From positions 3,498,990 to 3,562,989 of the forward strand of contig NC_087387.1 in NCBI RefSeq assembly GCF_963675165.1: a DNA stretch of 64,000 nucleotides. The letters are read 5' to 3'. Made by a program: the position numbers and the translations under genes. Source of the stretch: Halichondria panicea. Taxonomy: Eukaryota > Porifera > Demospongiae > Suberitida > Halichondriidae. The notes beneath the pieces are model-generated. The model saw only the letters and a program-made list of their open reading frames with translations. It searched no databases and was not told where the DNA came from. Position 1 is the first letter of the stretch, and each line of letters starts with the position of its first letter. Positions 43,660 to 54,735 of this stretch are shown here, piece by piece.

Positions 43660-45248
43660 TGTGACAGCACGTACCGGTGTGGGGGGCCAGAAGAGTAATT
43701 AGTCGAGCAATTGCGAGAGTCCTCAGTGACGACATTCAAGCAGCAGCAGGACCACTCCAGCTGTGTGCTGGGCATCAATCTGGTTGCATGAGAACACTGT
43801 TTAATGATCCCGAAACCGAAGCTATCATCATGGTCGACGCGACGAATGCATTTAACTCACTAAATTGACAAAATGCCCTGAGGAATATCCACCATCTCTG
43901 TCCATCACTATCCAAGTCTAGAAGACATCAATCTCTATATCGATGGAGAAACCCTTCTCTCACAAGAAGGCACCACCCAAGGTGACCCGCTGGCAATGGC
44001 AATATATGCGATAGCTGTCAACCCACATCTGAAACGTGACACAATGAAGCAGGTGTGGTTCGCAGATGATGCGTCTGCCGTAGGGAACCTCAGTGACTTA
44101 CGAGGGTGGTGGGATTGCCTTACAAATGTTGGCCCAGACTTTGGCTACTTCCCAAATGCATCCAAAACATGGCAAAGGAAGGGCAGTTGGAAAAAGCTAA
44201 AACCACTTTTCAAGGAACGGATGTAACCACCACCGAGGAAGGCAAAAGATATCTTGGATCTGCGATTGGAAAACGCTCATTCCTTGAAACCTATATATGT
44301 AAAACAAAAGGTAGACACATGGGTGGAGGAATTGAAAAGATTATCATCAATAGCTATTAGTCAGCCACATGCTGCCCTCACACATGGCCTGTCTAGCAGA
44401 TGGACATATTTGGCAAGAACTACTCCGAATATCAAAGATCTAATTAAAACGCTCGAAGAAACAATTAGAACAATCTTTATCCCAACTCTCACAAGCCAAA
44501 ATGCCCCCAACGACAAAGAAAGACAGCTGTTGGCCCGCCTAGGAGGTCTAGGTATCTCAAACCCAAGCGAAAGAAGCACACTACACTACTCCACTTGCGA
44601 GACAATCGCAGGACCGATAGGACCTAAAGTTAAGCGTGATCAAGTAAGAATGAAATCCAATGCCCAGAAGTTTCGCAGACAAATAGATGAGAGAACCGCA
44701 AGTGACCTGAAGGAAACCCTACCAACGAGCTTTTGGGGAAGAGATAGACAGAGTGCATTCTTTGATGTTAGGCACCTTGCTACCGCAACTCCACCCAGAC
44801 CCAATGCTATAGAAAAAATGAGTTAGAGAAGAAGAGATGTTATGAAGAGCGCATTAGAGACGGCTCGTTCACCCCACTGGTTCTCTCTGCTGCTGGAGGA
44901 ATTGGCCCAGCCGCAACCATCGTATACAAGAGGTTGGCATCACTAATTTCAGAGACACAAGGAAGACAATACAGTTCTACCCTCCATTGGGTGAGATGCA
45001 GATTAAACTTCTCTCTACTAAGATCGGCTGTAATGTGCATCCGTGGCTTCCGATCTACCTTCACTTCCGAAGTCAATACAGATTCTATCGACCTGGCCGT
45101 CCACGAAGGCCAGGTGCAATCTTTTTAACTCAACGTTTTTTAACTCAACCATATAAGAATAATTAGATCTAAACATATATATATAACTTTCCTTTCCTGT
45201 ATTGTCCCACGTACACATGATTATTTGATATTAAAAAAAAAAAAAAAA
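43660..45248 (+). mobile_element. Non-LTR retrotransposon fragment with poly(A), inside the DIRS/PAT element
   Basis: A plus-strand reverse-transcriptase gene (43677-45125) is followed by about 110 bp of 3' UTR and a 16-A tail (45233-45248). The tail directly abuts the outer end of the DIRS A1 repeat at 45249, so this element inserted into the A1/gag part of the DIRS copy. Its 5' end is truncated. Confidence 0.75.
43677..45125 (+). pseudogene. Reverse transcriptase of a non-LTR element, with a large internal deletion
   Basis: Pieces in order: RRVISRAIARVLSDDIQAAA and AGPLQLCAGHQSGC; AIIMVDATNAFNSLN (43677-43868; first palm Asp in VDATNAF); EGTTQGDPLAMAMYAIAV (about 43965-44020); VWFADDASAVG (about 44053-44085; the catalytic FADD box); YLGSAIGKRSF; SQPHAALTHGLSSRWTYLAR; and LARLGGLGISNPSE (44254-44826). 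DLKETLPTSFWGRDRQSAFFDVRH then joins two motifs that in related proteins are separated by roughly a hundred residues including a Cys/His cluster, so an internal deletion is likely. A further frame change leads to FTPLVLSAAGGIG, YKRLASLISE and FSLLRSAVMCIRG (to 45100). The FFDVR part resembles a restriction-like endonuclease core. I recognise the family from cnidarian and sponge genomes but am unsure of its clade name. Confidence 0.8.
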
Positions 45249-45292
45249 CTTAACCTGCGGCTCATACTTGGCGTTAACTACGTTTAATTGCA
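45249..45292. repeat. Outer remnant of the DIRS A1 repeat
   Basis: cttaacctgcggctcatact...gtttaattgcat matches the right-hand end of A2 (about 38922-38962) and the right end of the solo A copy. It marks the outer 5' boundary of the DIRS/PAT element at about 45292. Confidence 0.7.
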
Positions 45293-45627
45293 TGTAGCGA
45301 GTGACAGGGTGAGTTTTGTGCAGTAAACATATAGCTAGCATTCCGTGCCAAGCCCAATGGCGTGCCAAGCCAAATGGCCGGTATATCGAGGTGGCCGTAC
45401 TTCAGAGAGCGAGGGTCTACTGTATACGAAAAATGGATGATGATGTGTACTGGTAGTATGGTGCATACAAGTTGCATGGTGCATACAAGTGGCACGTAAG
45501 ATACTGGAAGGTTTGGATCGTATGGTACATACAAGTCGCATGTGTACTAGAACCAAAATAGCACTGTGTGCCCTATGGTAGCAGGATAGATGCACAAACA
45601 CAATTGCTTGCATGTGGCATATGCATA

Positions 45628-45952
45628 GGGGTGGGTTTCAGGGGTTGCAACCCCTCCAAACACTCAGCTCAACACTTGTGTTGCTTGTGGCTAAATGAGC
45701 AATGTGGTTAACTTACAAGCAGGACACACTAAAGTAGTAAATACAAAATAATTTTCATTCCACACATACCATTCACGTAGACAGTAGATTTGTAAGTATA
45801 CTTGTGCACGTTTACTATGTAGACAGTAGATTTGTAAGTATACTTGTGCACGTTTACTATGATGTCAATTTCAATTAAGGGGGCGTGGTCAAACATTTGC
45901 ACGCTTTTGTTTTATAACCCCCTATAAATTTTTGGCTGGATCCACCCCTGGG
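45628..45952. mobile_element. Probable hAT-like MITE (AGGGGTGG...CCACCCCT ends)
   Basis: The left end (ataggggtgggtttcag) and right end (ctggatccacccctg) are imperfect inverted repeats about 325 bp apart. A second weak inverted pair is ggggttgcaacccc near the left. There is no ORF. Evidence rests on the ends only. Confidence 0.5.
45778..45863. repeat. Perfect 43-bp tandem duplication
   Basis: gtagacagtagatttgtaag...cgtttactat is repeated twice without a mismatch. Confidence 0.95.
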
Positions 45953-46061
45953 AATGAACGCAGTCACATACAAGCAGGCTGTGTGCAAATCATAATGCAG
46001 CCTGATGCAGTCTGCATACATATCACGCACATAATTATTATAGCACACCGTCACGTATTGT

Positions 46062-46793
46062 TAGCCTCCTTCACAAGGCCTCAAAAAGGAGGCCTACTAC
46101 TGACTGCTTGCGCATAATTTTCCAGTAATGTTTCCCATTAAACTGAATTTTTACCCGAATTATATCCTGAATAACATAATTATACAGACAAAGAATACTT
46201 TTCAAAAGTCAGACACAGAGCTATAATTATAGAGGTTGTGCAGATCCGCCCACTTCTGGCCAAAAAGGGGTTTGGTCACATATAAACTCGTGGAAAATGG
46301 GCGTGGTTACAAATGTCCGCCATTTTGAGTGGCAAAAAGTATCTTGATACGTAGGCTAAATGCTAAAAGTTGAGCTACGGTTAGAGCTGCTACACTGTTG
46401 GTAGTGCAATCAGACACTCTAAAGGATCAAGACTATCATTGTATTGCTTTCTTCTATATCTAGAATGCCATAGTTGATGTGTAGCTGCAGTCAAGAGAAA
46501 GAATGGGGAGCACAAAAGTTGGCATAACTACCATTTTGTTATTCACTCTATCACAGGCAGAAGAGTCAAGACCCTCTGAGATACTGAACATAAACATGAT
46601 ATGGAAACAGAAATCAGTGCAATAGACCAACATTTTCATGTGTGTGCAGCTCTATAAATCTACAATTCAGTCAATTGGTTTGCATGGTTTATCCATTGTC
46701 TTGTTGTTTATGCTCCTTTTCTTGACATGATAGCTTTATAGCAGTCGATACCAGACCCTCTCTTCGAGGAAGAGCGGCCTGGGATCGAGGCTA
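46062..46793. mobile_element. TAGCCTCGA element B, 9-bp TSD ACGTATTGT
   Basis: 732 bp, from TAGCCTCCTTCACAAGGCC to GGCCTGGGATCGAGGCTA, with a perfect 9-bp duplication ACGTATTGT (46053-46061 and 46794-46802). The interior is AT-rich and non-coding, and shares blocks (aaaagtcagacacagagct) with element E at 55135-55712, so both are the same non-autonomous family. Confidence 0.9.
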
Positions 46794-46802
46794 ACGTATT
46801 GT

Positions 46803-47343
46803 TTGCTCTCATCCTGCACTTGTTTCGCGCATACGCATGTGGTGGCCAAATATCGAGTTGCAGCATCAATATTAACTAACGCTGGATGTGTACAACATTT
46901 ATAAAGCGTTTATGCGCAGCACACATGTAGCGCACTTCACATTTTTGTAAGGGTAGCTATCACTTTAGACTCACTACGAAGAATAATTATAATGAATATG
47001 AAATGCTTATCGTCTAGTAGGTGCAAAGATACAGTAGGTAGCGGTCACTGCAAGTTTACAAGCTTAAAACCACAAGCCAGATGGAGTGACAGGAAGACTG
47101 CGCATGCCCATTGATGTTAGCACATGCGCAGTAAATTGGAGGAGTGGCTCAGAAGTTGCCACTTCCAAACTGCCGCCTCAGTGTGACACTGTGCCATGCA
47201 GTCTCTTCAGAATCTTTCACAGCAGCATCGTTTGTTTGTACAAACTTTCTATTCAACTTATGAGTTAGCCTTGCACTAAAACACTAGCTGTTTATTGGCT
47301 ACAAGAGTAAGAAAAAAGCTGCAAGCTGCATGCACGTACATAA
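46803..47343. other. Intergenic, nothing recognised
   Basis: A duplicated gcgcatg-containing patch is present (47095-47130). No coding signal that I can support. Confidence 0.35.
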
Positions 47344-47672
47344 GCCCCGTTTACACCAGGCCTTTGATCCGGGTCGGACTCCAGATTAGCCAACACATTA
47401 ATTTTTTAAGGAGATGGTGCAGTTGTGTCAGACGCGGTTTAGCTGTGAGTAAGCACAGAGGGCTAATTCTAAGGTGTTGTACATGTACATGTTCGTGGGT
47501 GTTTCTAGAGTACGCCCTCTGGAGTAAGCCTGTAGCTTCCTATCAGCCAATGTTTGCGCAAATGCAATTAGTGCATGGTCATTTTACTATGCCCACTACT
47601 CAGAAAAATCTGACCCGGAATTGAATCAGGATTCGACCTGGATTAGGTGTCGTGTAAACGGGGATATAGCCT
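47344..47672. mobile_element. MITE/foldback with CCCCGTTTACAC ends
   Basis: The left CCCCGTTTACACCAGGCC (from about 47345) pairs with the right GTGTAAACGGGG (to 47672), with further inverted similarity (ggatccgggtcgga / ttcgacctggatt). 328 bp, no ORF. A target duplication is not evident. Confidence 0.65.
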
Positions 47673-47676
47673 CCTT

Positions 47677-47742
47677 CACTGGTTAGCGCATGCGCAAGCA
47701 GTTGATATCAGTCCCACTCTTTGAGGAAATGCGGCCGGCTAG
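47677..47742. repeat. Collapsed TAGCCTCGA element (66 bp)
   Basis: The sequence runs from tagcctccttcact straight into gcggccggcta, with gcgcatgcgcaagcagttgatatcag between. It looks like the two termini of an element B/E copy joined after loss of the interior. Confidence 0.5.
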
Positions 47743-47978
47743 CACATACATCGTTATTTTAGAGACAAATCGGCCCTGGCTTCTTATCCCTTCTATCCTT
47801 GAAGATCCATTCATATAGATTTCTGTTTCCTAAGCTCCTTAGTGTCAACAATAATTGCATAAATAACATACAAATTACTTCAACTAGCATAACATGGCGA
47901 AAATAATAAGTTGCTTGGTGTTAAATATTACGTTCACTATAAACAAAGACAAATGTTATACGTGTTTGTAGTCTGCAC

Positions 47979-48940
47979 TTAACTGATAAGGCAATTTTTA
48001 TCATGATGAGTTGGCTGTTCCTTGCTTTCTTTAGTTGGTGATTTTTTGCTACGATTTAAAGCATATTTCTCTCGAATCTTTTGCCTTTCTAACTCTTTTT
48101 CTTTATGATGGAGCTGTTTTTCCTGTTTTCGTTCTTCCTTTCTTTTTGTTCTTTCTTGATCTGCTTTCTCATTTAGTTCTTTAGCACGATTCGTGTCACT
48201 TTCCGAGTCAACTCCCAGAGCTCCTAAATCGATATAATTATTTCATAACAGATCAAGATAGCATGTCACTAAAATAATGGAAAAATTGCCCCAGCATGCG
48301 AAATTTAATGCCCCATAATAATTGGGAGGAGCTTAATGACCAGGGTTCTCATTAAAAGGGCGTGATGCCCAGATTCAATTATTTGGTGCACTCTTTCTGC
48401 TGTCTTTATTATAAGGGCGGATCCACGAATATTGAAAGGGGAGGCAATTTAAAGAAACATCTGTAAAAAAAGGTGGTCAACTGTTTTTTAAGCCCATAGA
48501 TTAAGGAAAAGGAAATTAAGGGATTGAAAATTGCATTTGCTCTACTTGATGCCTGTTGGTTAGAACATAGATTGAGTAGAGAGGGATTGGAAACGAGGTA
48601 CCCTCAATATACCATCCGTGTTTCCCCGCGGTTTTAATCGAGGCTTACTTCCAACGTGGGGTCTAAACATGAATAATTTGTGAGAATTGTTTTTGCTGTC
48701 TGTAAAAAGTCCACGAGCAGTTCTGCTGCTAAACATCAACTTCATTAAATACTTGTGGAGACAGCATACTACTTAGTGACACAACCTTAGCTATATCATA
48801 GTAACACAAGCATGAAAAATCGCTCTGTGTTAGACTAGCTACTTCACGACAATCAAGATTGTATTTTCTTTGTTTCCAAATGATACTCACCGGGGGCATT
48901 TGTGTAAGTGTTAGAGGGGTCTTTGAGACGAATGCATAGA
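47979..48940 (-). CDS. Complexin-like host gene, 3' exons
   Basis: Last exon 48223-47979 (stop TAA at 47979-47981) after an acceptor TTTAG. It encodes about 80 residues rich in Glu, Lys and Arg (ADQERTKRKEERKQEKQLHH, then ELERQKIREKYALNRSKKS), ending in CLIS. A long charged helix ending in an R..IR.KY-type motif resembles the accessory/central helix of complexin, the small SNARE-binding regulator of vesicle fusion. The terminal CLIS fits a CaaX prenylation box, as in complexin-3/4-type proteins. A preceding exon at about 48940-48891 (NTYTNAPG, donor GTGAGT) joins in phase. The true 5' exons are not identified (a candidate lies near 49000). Complexin identity is an inference from a short region; any coiled-coil protein with a CaaX end is the alternative. 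Confidence 0.45.
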
Positions 48941-49508
48941 CTATGATTAGACTCAATAAGTTTCCCGATAAACTTACCAGGGGTAGAAAGCGAAACACGG
49001 ATTGTTTCTGAGCTTTACATACACTTCATTGTAAAACATCACGTGAACCACACTTCCGTTGCCAATCCCCTTCTACTCTATCTATGGTTAGAAGTCCTTT
49101 TCATCAATTAGCGTTTAAGAGGAAGTATAGAAGAGGAAAAAGTGTATAAAATAATCTGTCTAAAACTGACTTCAATTGTATAATTATGGTATCATTGTTG
49201 TGTTTAGTGGCTGCTTATACCAGGACCGGATCTAGGAAGCAACAAAGAAGAAGATTTTGTTTTCAATTAATTATAATGCATAATTTACTAATTAATTTAA
49301 TTATTTCATAAAGTTAGCATATCTATATAAAGTCACTGAGAAGAAAATACTTATTTACATGCATCTATTGTTGTATTATGTGGCTTTAATACCAGGACCT
49401 CAAGAAAGAAGAAAATTGATTCTTCCAGGATCTGTAGTTCAGTGTATATAATATCTAAGAAGAAAAGACTTGTGTACATGCATATTGTTATCTATAAGTT
49501 ATAGTTGT

Positions 49509-49594
49509 GACACATGGGATATATTGGCTCAGTAGTGACTTAGCCGCAGGCCTCGAGGGCAAAGGCACTACTGAGCCAATATATCCAATGTGCG
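49509..49594. repeat. Foldback hairpin
   Basis: acacatgggatatattggctcagtagtg pairs with cactactgagccaatatatccaatgtg, about 27-bp arms around a 30-base loop containing gcctcgagggc. Confidence 0.85.
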
Positions 49595-49868
49595 CACCAG
49601 TGAGCTGTGTAACAACTGATTTGTTGCATTCCTTGCATCCTTTCAGTGTACACATCACTCCTTTTATAGGACAACAAGTTTCAACTACTTGTGGTGGCTG
49701 TGGAATGCACCCAGACGCATGAAAAACGTTTTTTGCCTACCACTGAATCTGTTGACAGTGTTATACTATAGAAGGGACCGTTTCAGGTTACTGGGTAGAG
49801 GGTGGGCTTTAGGTAACTTCAGCCACACTATGCCAGTATGCCAGTATGCCAGTACAGTATCTAGATAG

Positions 49869-50644
49869 TAGCCTCTACACAGGCTCTCCCTTTTCTGTTC
49901 TTTATCACAATCGTTCAATAAGATAAAATACTGTATTAATTGTTCAATGAGATAAAATACGGTATTAATTGGAGGAATAAAGAAAGAAATAGACGTAGAG
50001 TTAAGAAAAAGGAGAGCCTGTATCGGGAAGTCGCGTGAGGGTAGAAGGGTGGTAGAAGGGTGAAAATGAGCGTGGGCATGCTGAGCTAGATATGTTGGAC
50101 TGCCCACGCAGAAATCTATGACTAATAAAGCAGCAAGCTGGACATGGACTTGGAACTGGAAGTTTGCAAGCACTATAGCTAGCTATACCTTAGGCTTAGC
50201 TAGATGATCTAGTAACTAGTCTAGATTGAATTTGCAATTGTGTGTTCAGATTCTATCAGACTATCATTGTGTCTTTCTACATGCATAGTCTATAGTATAG
50301 ATCAAGAATAGCTTAGTCATCATTATCATATAGCAGGTAGCTACTGCCACCAGAGCTGGCCACGCTGGTTCTCTGATCTGACTTGCAGCACAGCTTGGTG
50401 GTTGTCTCAGTACAGTCTTATTAAAACTCTGAACGCGTGGGAGAATACCTTACGTCACAATTGTGGGCTACATATCGCCCACGTTCATAAAAATCCTTGT
50501 GGATCACGCAATTTCCCAAACCAGGCCTTACTTTTTCTTAACTGTACGCCCATTTCTTTCTTTGCTGCCTCACTATGTCTTTCTTATGATTTATGGATGA
50601 ACAGTGACAACAGCAAGAAAAAGTAAGGCCTGGGAACGAGGCTA
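49869..50644. mobile_element. TAGCCTCGA element C, 9-bp TSD TCTAGATAG
   Basis: 776 bp, from TAGCCTCTACACAGGC to GGCCTGGGAACGAGGCTA, with a perfect duplication TCTAGATAG (49860-49868 and 50645-50653). The left interior (ctgttctttatcacaat...gataaaatac) recurs in element D near 54045-54100. The open frame at 49766-50173 is not recognisable as a protein family. Confidence 0.9.
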
Positions 50645-50744
50645 TCTAGATAGTGGCACAGTTCAAGGCTTGACCTGTGCCATATGGCAGATATTGGCAC
50701 AGTGTTTCCTTTGATCTGCCCACTCAAAATGCAACAATGTTATA

Positions 50745-50978
50745 TCGTATAGCACGAAATTTTCGAGGCACTTATATTTCGTAGATTGGCCTCTAAAAAC
50801 CATTTCGTTGCACAATGTTCGCGGAATGACTGCTTACCGGAAGCCACGCCTTTAAATATTTGCACGATAGCAGGTAATTCTAATTAAAGAACAATTTTCG
50901 TGGACTTAATTTTCGTATAGAATTCTAACCCACGAAATCCGCGAAAATTAAGCCCCTCGAACATTTCGCGCTATACGG
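50745..50978. mobile_element. TA-flanked MITE (CGTATAGCACGAAATTTTCG ends)
   Basis: 234 bp with about 26-bp inverted ends (left TCGTATAGCACGAAATTTTC; right reverse complement CCGTATAGCGCGAAATGTTC), bordered by TA (50743-50744 and 50979-50980). Non-coding. Confidence 0.8.
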
Positions 50979-50999
50979 TAGTAGTGTTTTGTGGCTTAC

Positions 51000-51510
51000 C
51001 AGGCCCTCAAGAAAAATATGATTCTGCCAGGAGGATCTGGATCTTGGATATCACACATGGGAAATGAGCGCGTTACATCCACAGGAATAATTAAAGGGTG
51101 TGTCCAATTTCACAAATGGCTACTAGCTAGCTAGCTGTTTTAACAAGTATTTTCTGAGTCTTGTAGCTAACAAAAAGCTAGCGCTTTAGTGCACTCATAT
51201 GTGGAATAGAAAGTTTGTGCGGACAGATGATGCTATGAAAGATTCTAAAGAGACTGCAACAGCCTTCAATGTGAGTCAAACTAGCCATAACTCGAGAAAG
51301 AAGCTTTAGTTTGCTAATCCACGAATCGAAATCCAAGAGAACGTGGCTAGAAGCCTATAGAAGCTGTTAGTTTTCGTCGCATTGCAACCGTTGAGCAGTT
51401 ACAGCTGGAACAGACACACACACACACAGACAGACACACACACACACACATAGTCAGCTTTACCGTATCCCTCGTGCGGCTACGCCTCGAGGTATAATTA
51501 TGGGAGAAAA
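51000..51510. repeat. Dispersed repeat R3 with a CA microsatellite
   Basis: Matches 61080-61262: gaagctgttagttttcgtc, cattgcaacc, an (AC)n run (51411-51451 here), and cagctttaccg.atccctcgtgcggctacgcctc. The 61-kb copy is shorter. A fragment of the beginning also occurs near 49390-49450. Type unknown. Confidence 0.75.
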
Positions 51511-51924
51511 CTTCAAGGTAAGGCGCTTTTTTATAGCTTGATTTGATGTAATTTTACGCTGTCATACTGTTCGGGTAAATGCATGGAGAATTTTTATTAG
51601 CATTGAAAATCTTTTGCTACTTATAAGACATGGACTGGAGAAATTTACTTTGGGATTGGCTGGCAGAAACATGCCATTTAAGGTTACGATGCAGTTCACG
51701 AGTTCTTATTTTTTGTTTTTGTGAAAAGAAAGACATTGTTTGTGCATAAGTAACTATTACAGCGTTTGTAGGCTAACTAGACGGCACAACTTCACCGCAA
51801 ATATAATTATTGTGGTCATAAACCGAATTTAGTCGTCAAATATTAAAAAAAGAAAGACTCTGACAAGAACTATTCCTGAGGGCGGCTCAAAGAGTTTTTG
51901 CTCCTACAAACTGAAAAACTAGAG

Positions 51925-53128
51925 CACTAAAGTGCAAACCCTCGGCTGGTACATGGTGACATGAATAAAAGAAACCAGAAATATAATGCAGTGCATATAG
52001 TGATGTTGTTATCATGTATGACTTGCACAGCAACTCAGGAGCAATAAAACTAAACCAGACTGCTGAAACATTTGAGAACAGGTAGTGGTACTATAGATAT
52101 ATGCACTGTGGATTAGGATCACAGTAAAGAAGCCTGGAGTCTCAGAGAAGTATGGCTCCAGGTTCTGCATGGAGTAGGATCCCAGTCAGCAGCAGGAGCT
52201 ATAATTCAAGCTTCTACTTTAGTGACCCTGTTCCATTGTTCCTGGTATATACAGCTTTCTACTTTAGTGACCCTGTTCCATCGTTCTTGGTACAGGATCA
52301 CTTCAGTTATAAGTAACGCATGTGCAAGTTCTGTTCAAGCTATTAGACAAAGGAGCTTTAACACCGAAAGCTGCCACTATCAAAAGTACTAACTTGTTGT
52401 GTGGAGGCTACTCATGCTGTAAACGCAGTGCTAGAGCATCCAGGTAAGCAGACCTAGTCACAAGCTTATTCAAGCTTCTTAGCTTTTGCTCGACAAAGAA
52501 GCTTAACAGCAAAATCTGCCACTATGTAAATCAAGATATTGTTGTGTGAAGGCTATCCATGCTGTAAACGCAGTGCTGTGGCATCCAGGTGAGTAGATAT
52601 ACCTGTGACAAACAAACAGACAAACAAACAAACCTAGAGCACTAAAGTGCAAACCCTCGGCTGGTGACATGATAATAAAGAAACCAGAAGAGTGATAATG
52701 CAGTGCATGTAGCATGTATGACTAGCACAGCAACTCAAGAGCAATAAAACTAAACCAGACTTGGAGGCATGCTGAAACATTGAGTGGTACATGTCACATT
52801 AGACATGCACTGTGGACAGGGATGACAGCAAAGAAGCCTGGAGCTTAGACTTAAAGAGGTATGGCTCCTGCCAGGCTGGAGTATAGGATCCAGAGTTAGC
52901 CAACAACCAGTCACAATTTTAGCTTTCTACTACAATTATATTTGGTAAGGATCACTTCAGCTGCAACTACGTAATCAAGGCCACGTGTAGCTAGCTAGCT
53001 GCCAATGTGCAAGTTCAAGCTTCTTAGCTTTTGCTCGACAATGAAGCTTTAACATCAAAATCTGCCACTATTTAAATCAAGATATTGTTGTGTGAAGGCT
53101 ATCTATGCTGTAAACGCAGCGCTGTGGC
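51925..53128 (-). repeat. L-repeat copies in minus orientation, interrupted at 53129
   Basis: Reverse-complement L repeat: ctagagcactaaagtgcaaaccctcggctgg, then the other blocks in reverse order, with two hairpin blocks (52215-52310). A second unit runs from about 52640 to gcagcgctgtggc at 53128, where element D begins. This copy is among the best preserved and is useful as a consensus. Confidence 0.85.
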
Positions 53129-54181
53129 TAGCCTCGATTCCAAGCCGCTGAGAAAGGCGTGGTATACACTGTTTACGCATGCGCCAGAATTACCAAGAAT
53201 CTTGGTAATCGTAAATTGCAGTATATTTATCAGTATTCTTATTCCGCATTAGTTTGTAAAACATTGATATCCGTTTCATTTATAATGATGTCATTGAAAA
53301 AAGAAATCTAGTACAAGTTGTGTAATGGCTGCTACCTTCTCTTCTGTACGCGTTATCCTGTGTTGGAATACCAGGTCTAGTCTTGAAAGACAAGCAGCTG
53401 GAGGCGCTGAAGTGTCTGTACGCTGGTGTTTATGTGGGTACCGTACTGACCGGCTATGGTAAGTCCCAGAGCAAGTCCATCTGCTTTCCAGACACTCCCT
53501 TTCTTGATTGATGTGAAGCTTGTCAGGACCAGTGCACCTCTCTCTGAAAGAAGTGTTGTGATGGTGATTTCTCCTCTTGTTTCTCTGAGTGAAGCCATCT
53601 TCAAAGTGTTGGTGTGTCTGTTCGACGTTCAGTGCCATTCTCTCTGGAAGGAAGTATTGTTGTGACATTTGCCGAAAATAAGTACGTGGTATCTGATCCG
53701 AGAACTGTGTGGCCTGAATGTGTTTACAATCCGAGGGACTTGTGTGTATCCTATCCGAGGGACTTGTTGCTTGAGTGTGTATTAATGGATAGTGCTTTCA
53801 ATGGTAAATCTATTGTGTAAATCAATAAGTAGTCCTCACATTATGTTACGTCACAGCCACTGTACTTATCCACATTTATTTTTTACCCACAGGTTTAACT
53901 AATTTCTTATGAGATTAACTTGTCGCCTGAGTGTGTATCCGATCCAAGCCTCAAGTTAATGAATAAATCTACAGAGCTGATGTTTTACTTAGCTGTCTCT
54001 GTCTACAGTATATGCAGAGAGGTAGCCTCTTCTTTTTCTTTTTTCTGTTCTTTATCACAATAAGATAAAATACTGTTTTAACGTTCAATGAGATAAATAC
54101 GGTAAATAATAAATTAATTGTCCACCCACGCGCCAACAGTAAATACCAGGCCCACTATTCAAGGGGCTGGAGTCGAGGCTA
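53129..54181. mobile_element. TAGCCTCGA element D with RecQ fragment, 9-bp TSD CGCTGTGGC
   Basis: 1053 bp, from TAGCCTCGATTCCAAGCCG to GGGGCTGGAGTCGAGGCTA, duplicating CGCTGTGGC (53120-53128 and 54182-54190) in an inverted L repeat. The empty site occurs at 54270-54285 (gcagcgctgtggcatcc). It carries a degenerate RecQ-helicase N-terminal fragment. A second internal TAGCCTCTTC start near 54021 suggests another, truncated element fused into its right end. Confidence 0.9.
53362..53640 (+). pseudogene. RecQ-like helicase N-terminal fragment (in element D)
   Basis: Plus-strand VLKDKQLEALKCLYAG followed by VLTGYGKSQ (about 53376-53470) matches the start of a RecQ core, with the Walker A TGYGKS lysine retained. 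In another frame QTLPFLIDVKLVRTSAPLSE and SVVMVISPLVSL (about 53490-53585) match motif Ia. It stops before the DEAH box, so only about 80 residues of helicase homology remain, split by a frameshift. RecQ enzymes unwind DNA 3' to 5'; this fragment cannot. Confidence 0.7.
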
Positions 54182-54490
54182 CGCTGTGGCATCCAGGTGA
54201 GTAGATATACCTGTGACAAACAAACAAACAAATCAAAATATTGTTGTGTGAAGGCTATCTATGCTGTAAACGCAGCGCTGTGGCATCCAGGTGAGTAGAT
54301 ATACCTGTGACAAACAAACAAACAAACAGACCAACATACTACTATACCCGTGGCCGCCCACGCGCACCTCAGGTAACAAACAAACAGACCAACATACTAC
54401 TATACCCGTGGCCGCCCACGCGCACCTCAGGTAACAAACAAACAGACCAACATACTACTATACCCGTGGCCGCCCACGCGCGTCTCGGGT
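54182..54490 (-). repeat. L-repeat remainder with a 3 x 59-bp tandem expansion
   Basis: After element D the inverted L repeat continues (cgctgtggcatccaggtgag, twice). Three tandem units of about 59 bp (caaacaaacagaccaacata...cgcccacgcgcacctcaggta) then occupy about 54310-54490. This is expansion of the TTTG-plus-acccgagg block. Confidence 0.9.
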
Positions 54491-54735
54491 AAAAATGCTA
54501 GAGTTTACTAGCTGGTCGGCAGTTGTTTTCTACTTCTCCATGAGCTAACTTGATGGAAATTGTTTCAAGCCACCGTGCCCCTTTCCTCGTTTAAATAGAT
54601 AATTGCCTTGTTGGCAAAGAGCATGCAATGCCTAACATATAAAATGACGACTAGTGTATACTGTCAAGACAGCTTGATGTACTACTGATAATTACTGCGT
54701 GGGCGAACACTGCATCGTAACCCACTAAAGCAATA

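Larger units (their letters stand above)
38566..45295 (-). mobile_element. DIRS/PAT-like tyrosine-recombinase retrotransposon with split direct repeats
   Basis: On the coding (minus) strand the layout is: A1 repeat (remnant 45249-45292), gag-like zinc-finger region (about 43160-42600), RT/RNase H (41802-40195), tyrosine recombinase (40142-39340), then B1 (about 38968-39140), A2 (about 38760-38965) and B2 (38566-38735). The A1...B1-A2-B2 order is the split-direct-repeat arrangement of PAT/Ngaro-like YR retrotransposons. These integrate by recombination and leave no target duplication. A non-LTR element (about 43660-45248) lies between A1 and gag. Several frameshifts make this copy inactive. 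Confidence 0.8.

Noticed and set aside
53291-53668. Minus-strand 125-residue ORF in element D
   Set aside because: Antisense to the RecQ-like fragment, which has recognisable helicase motifs on the plus strand.
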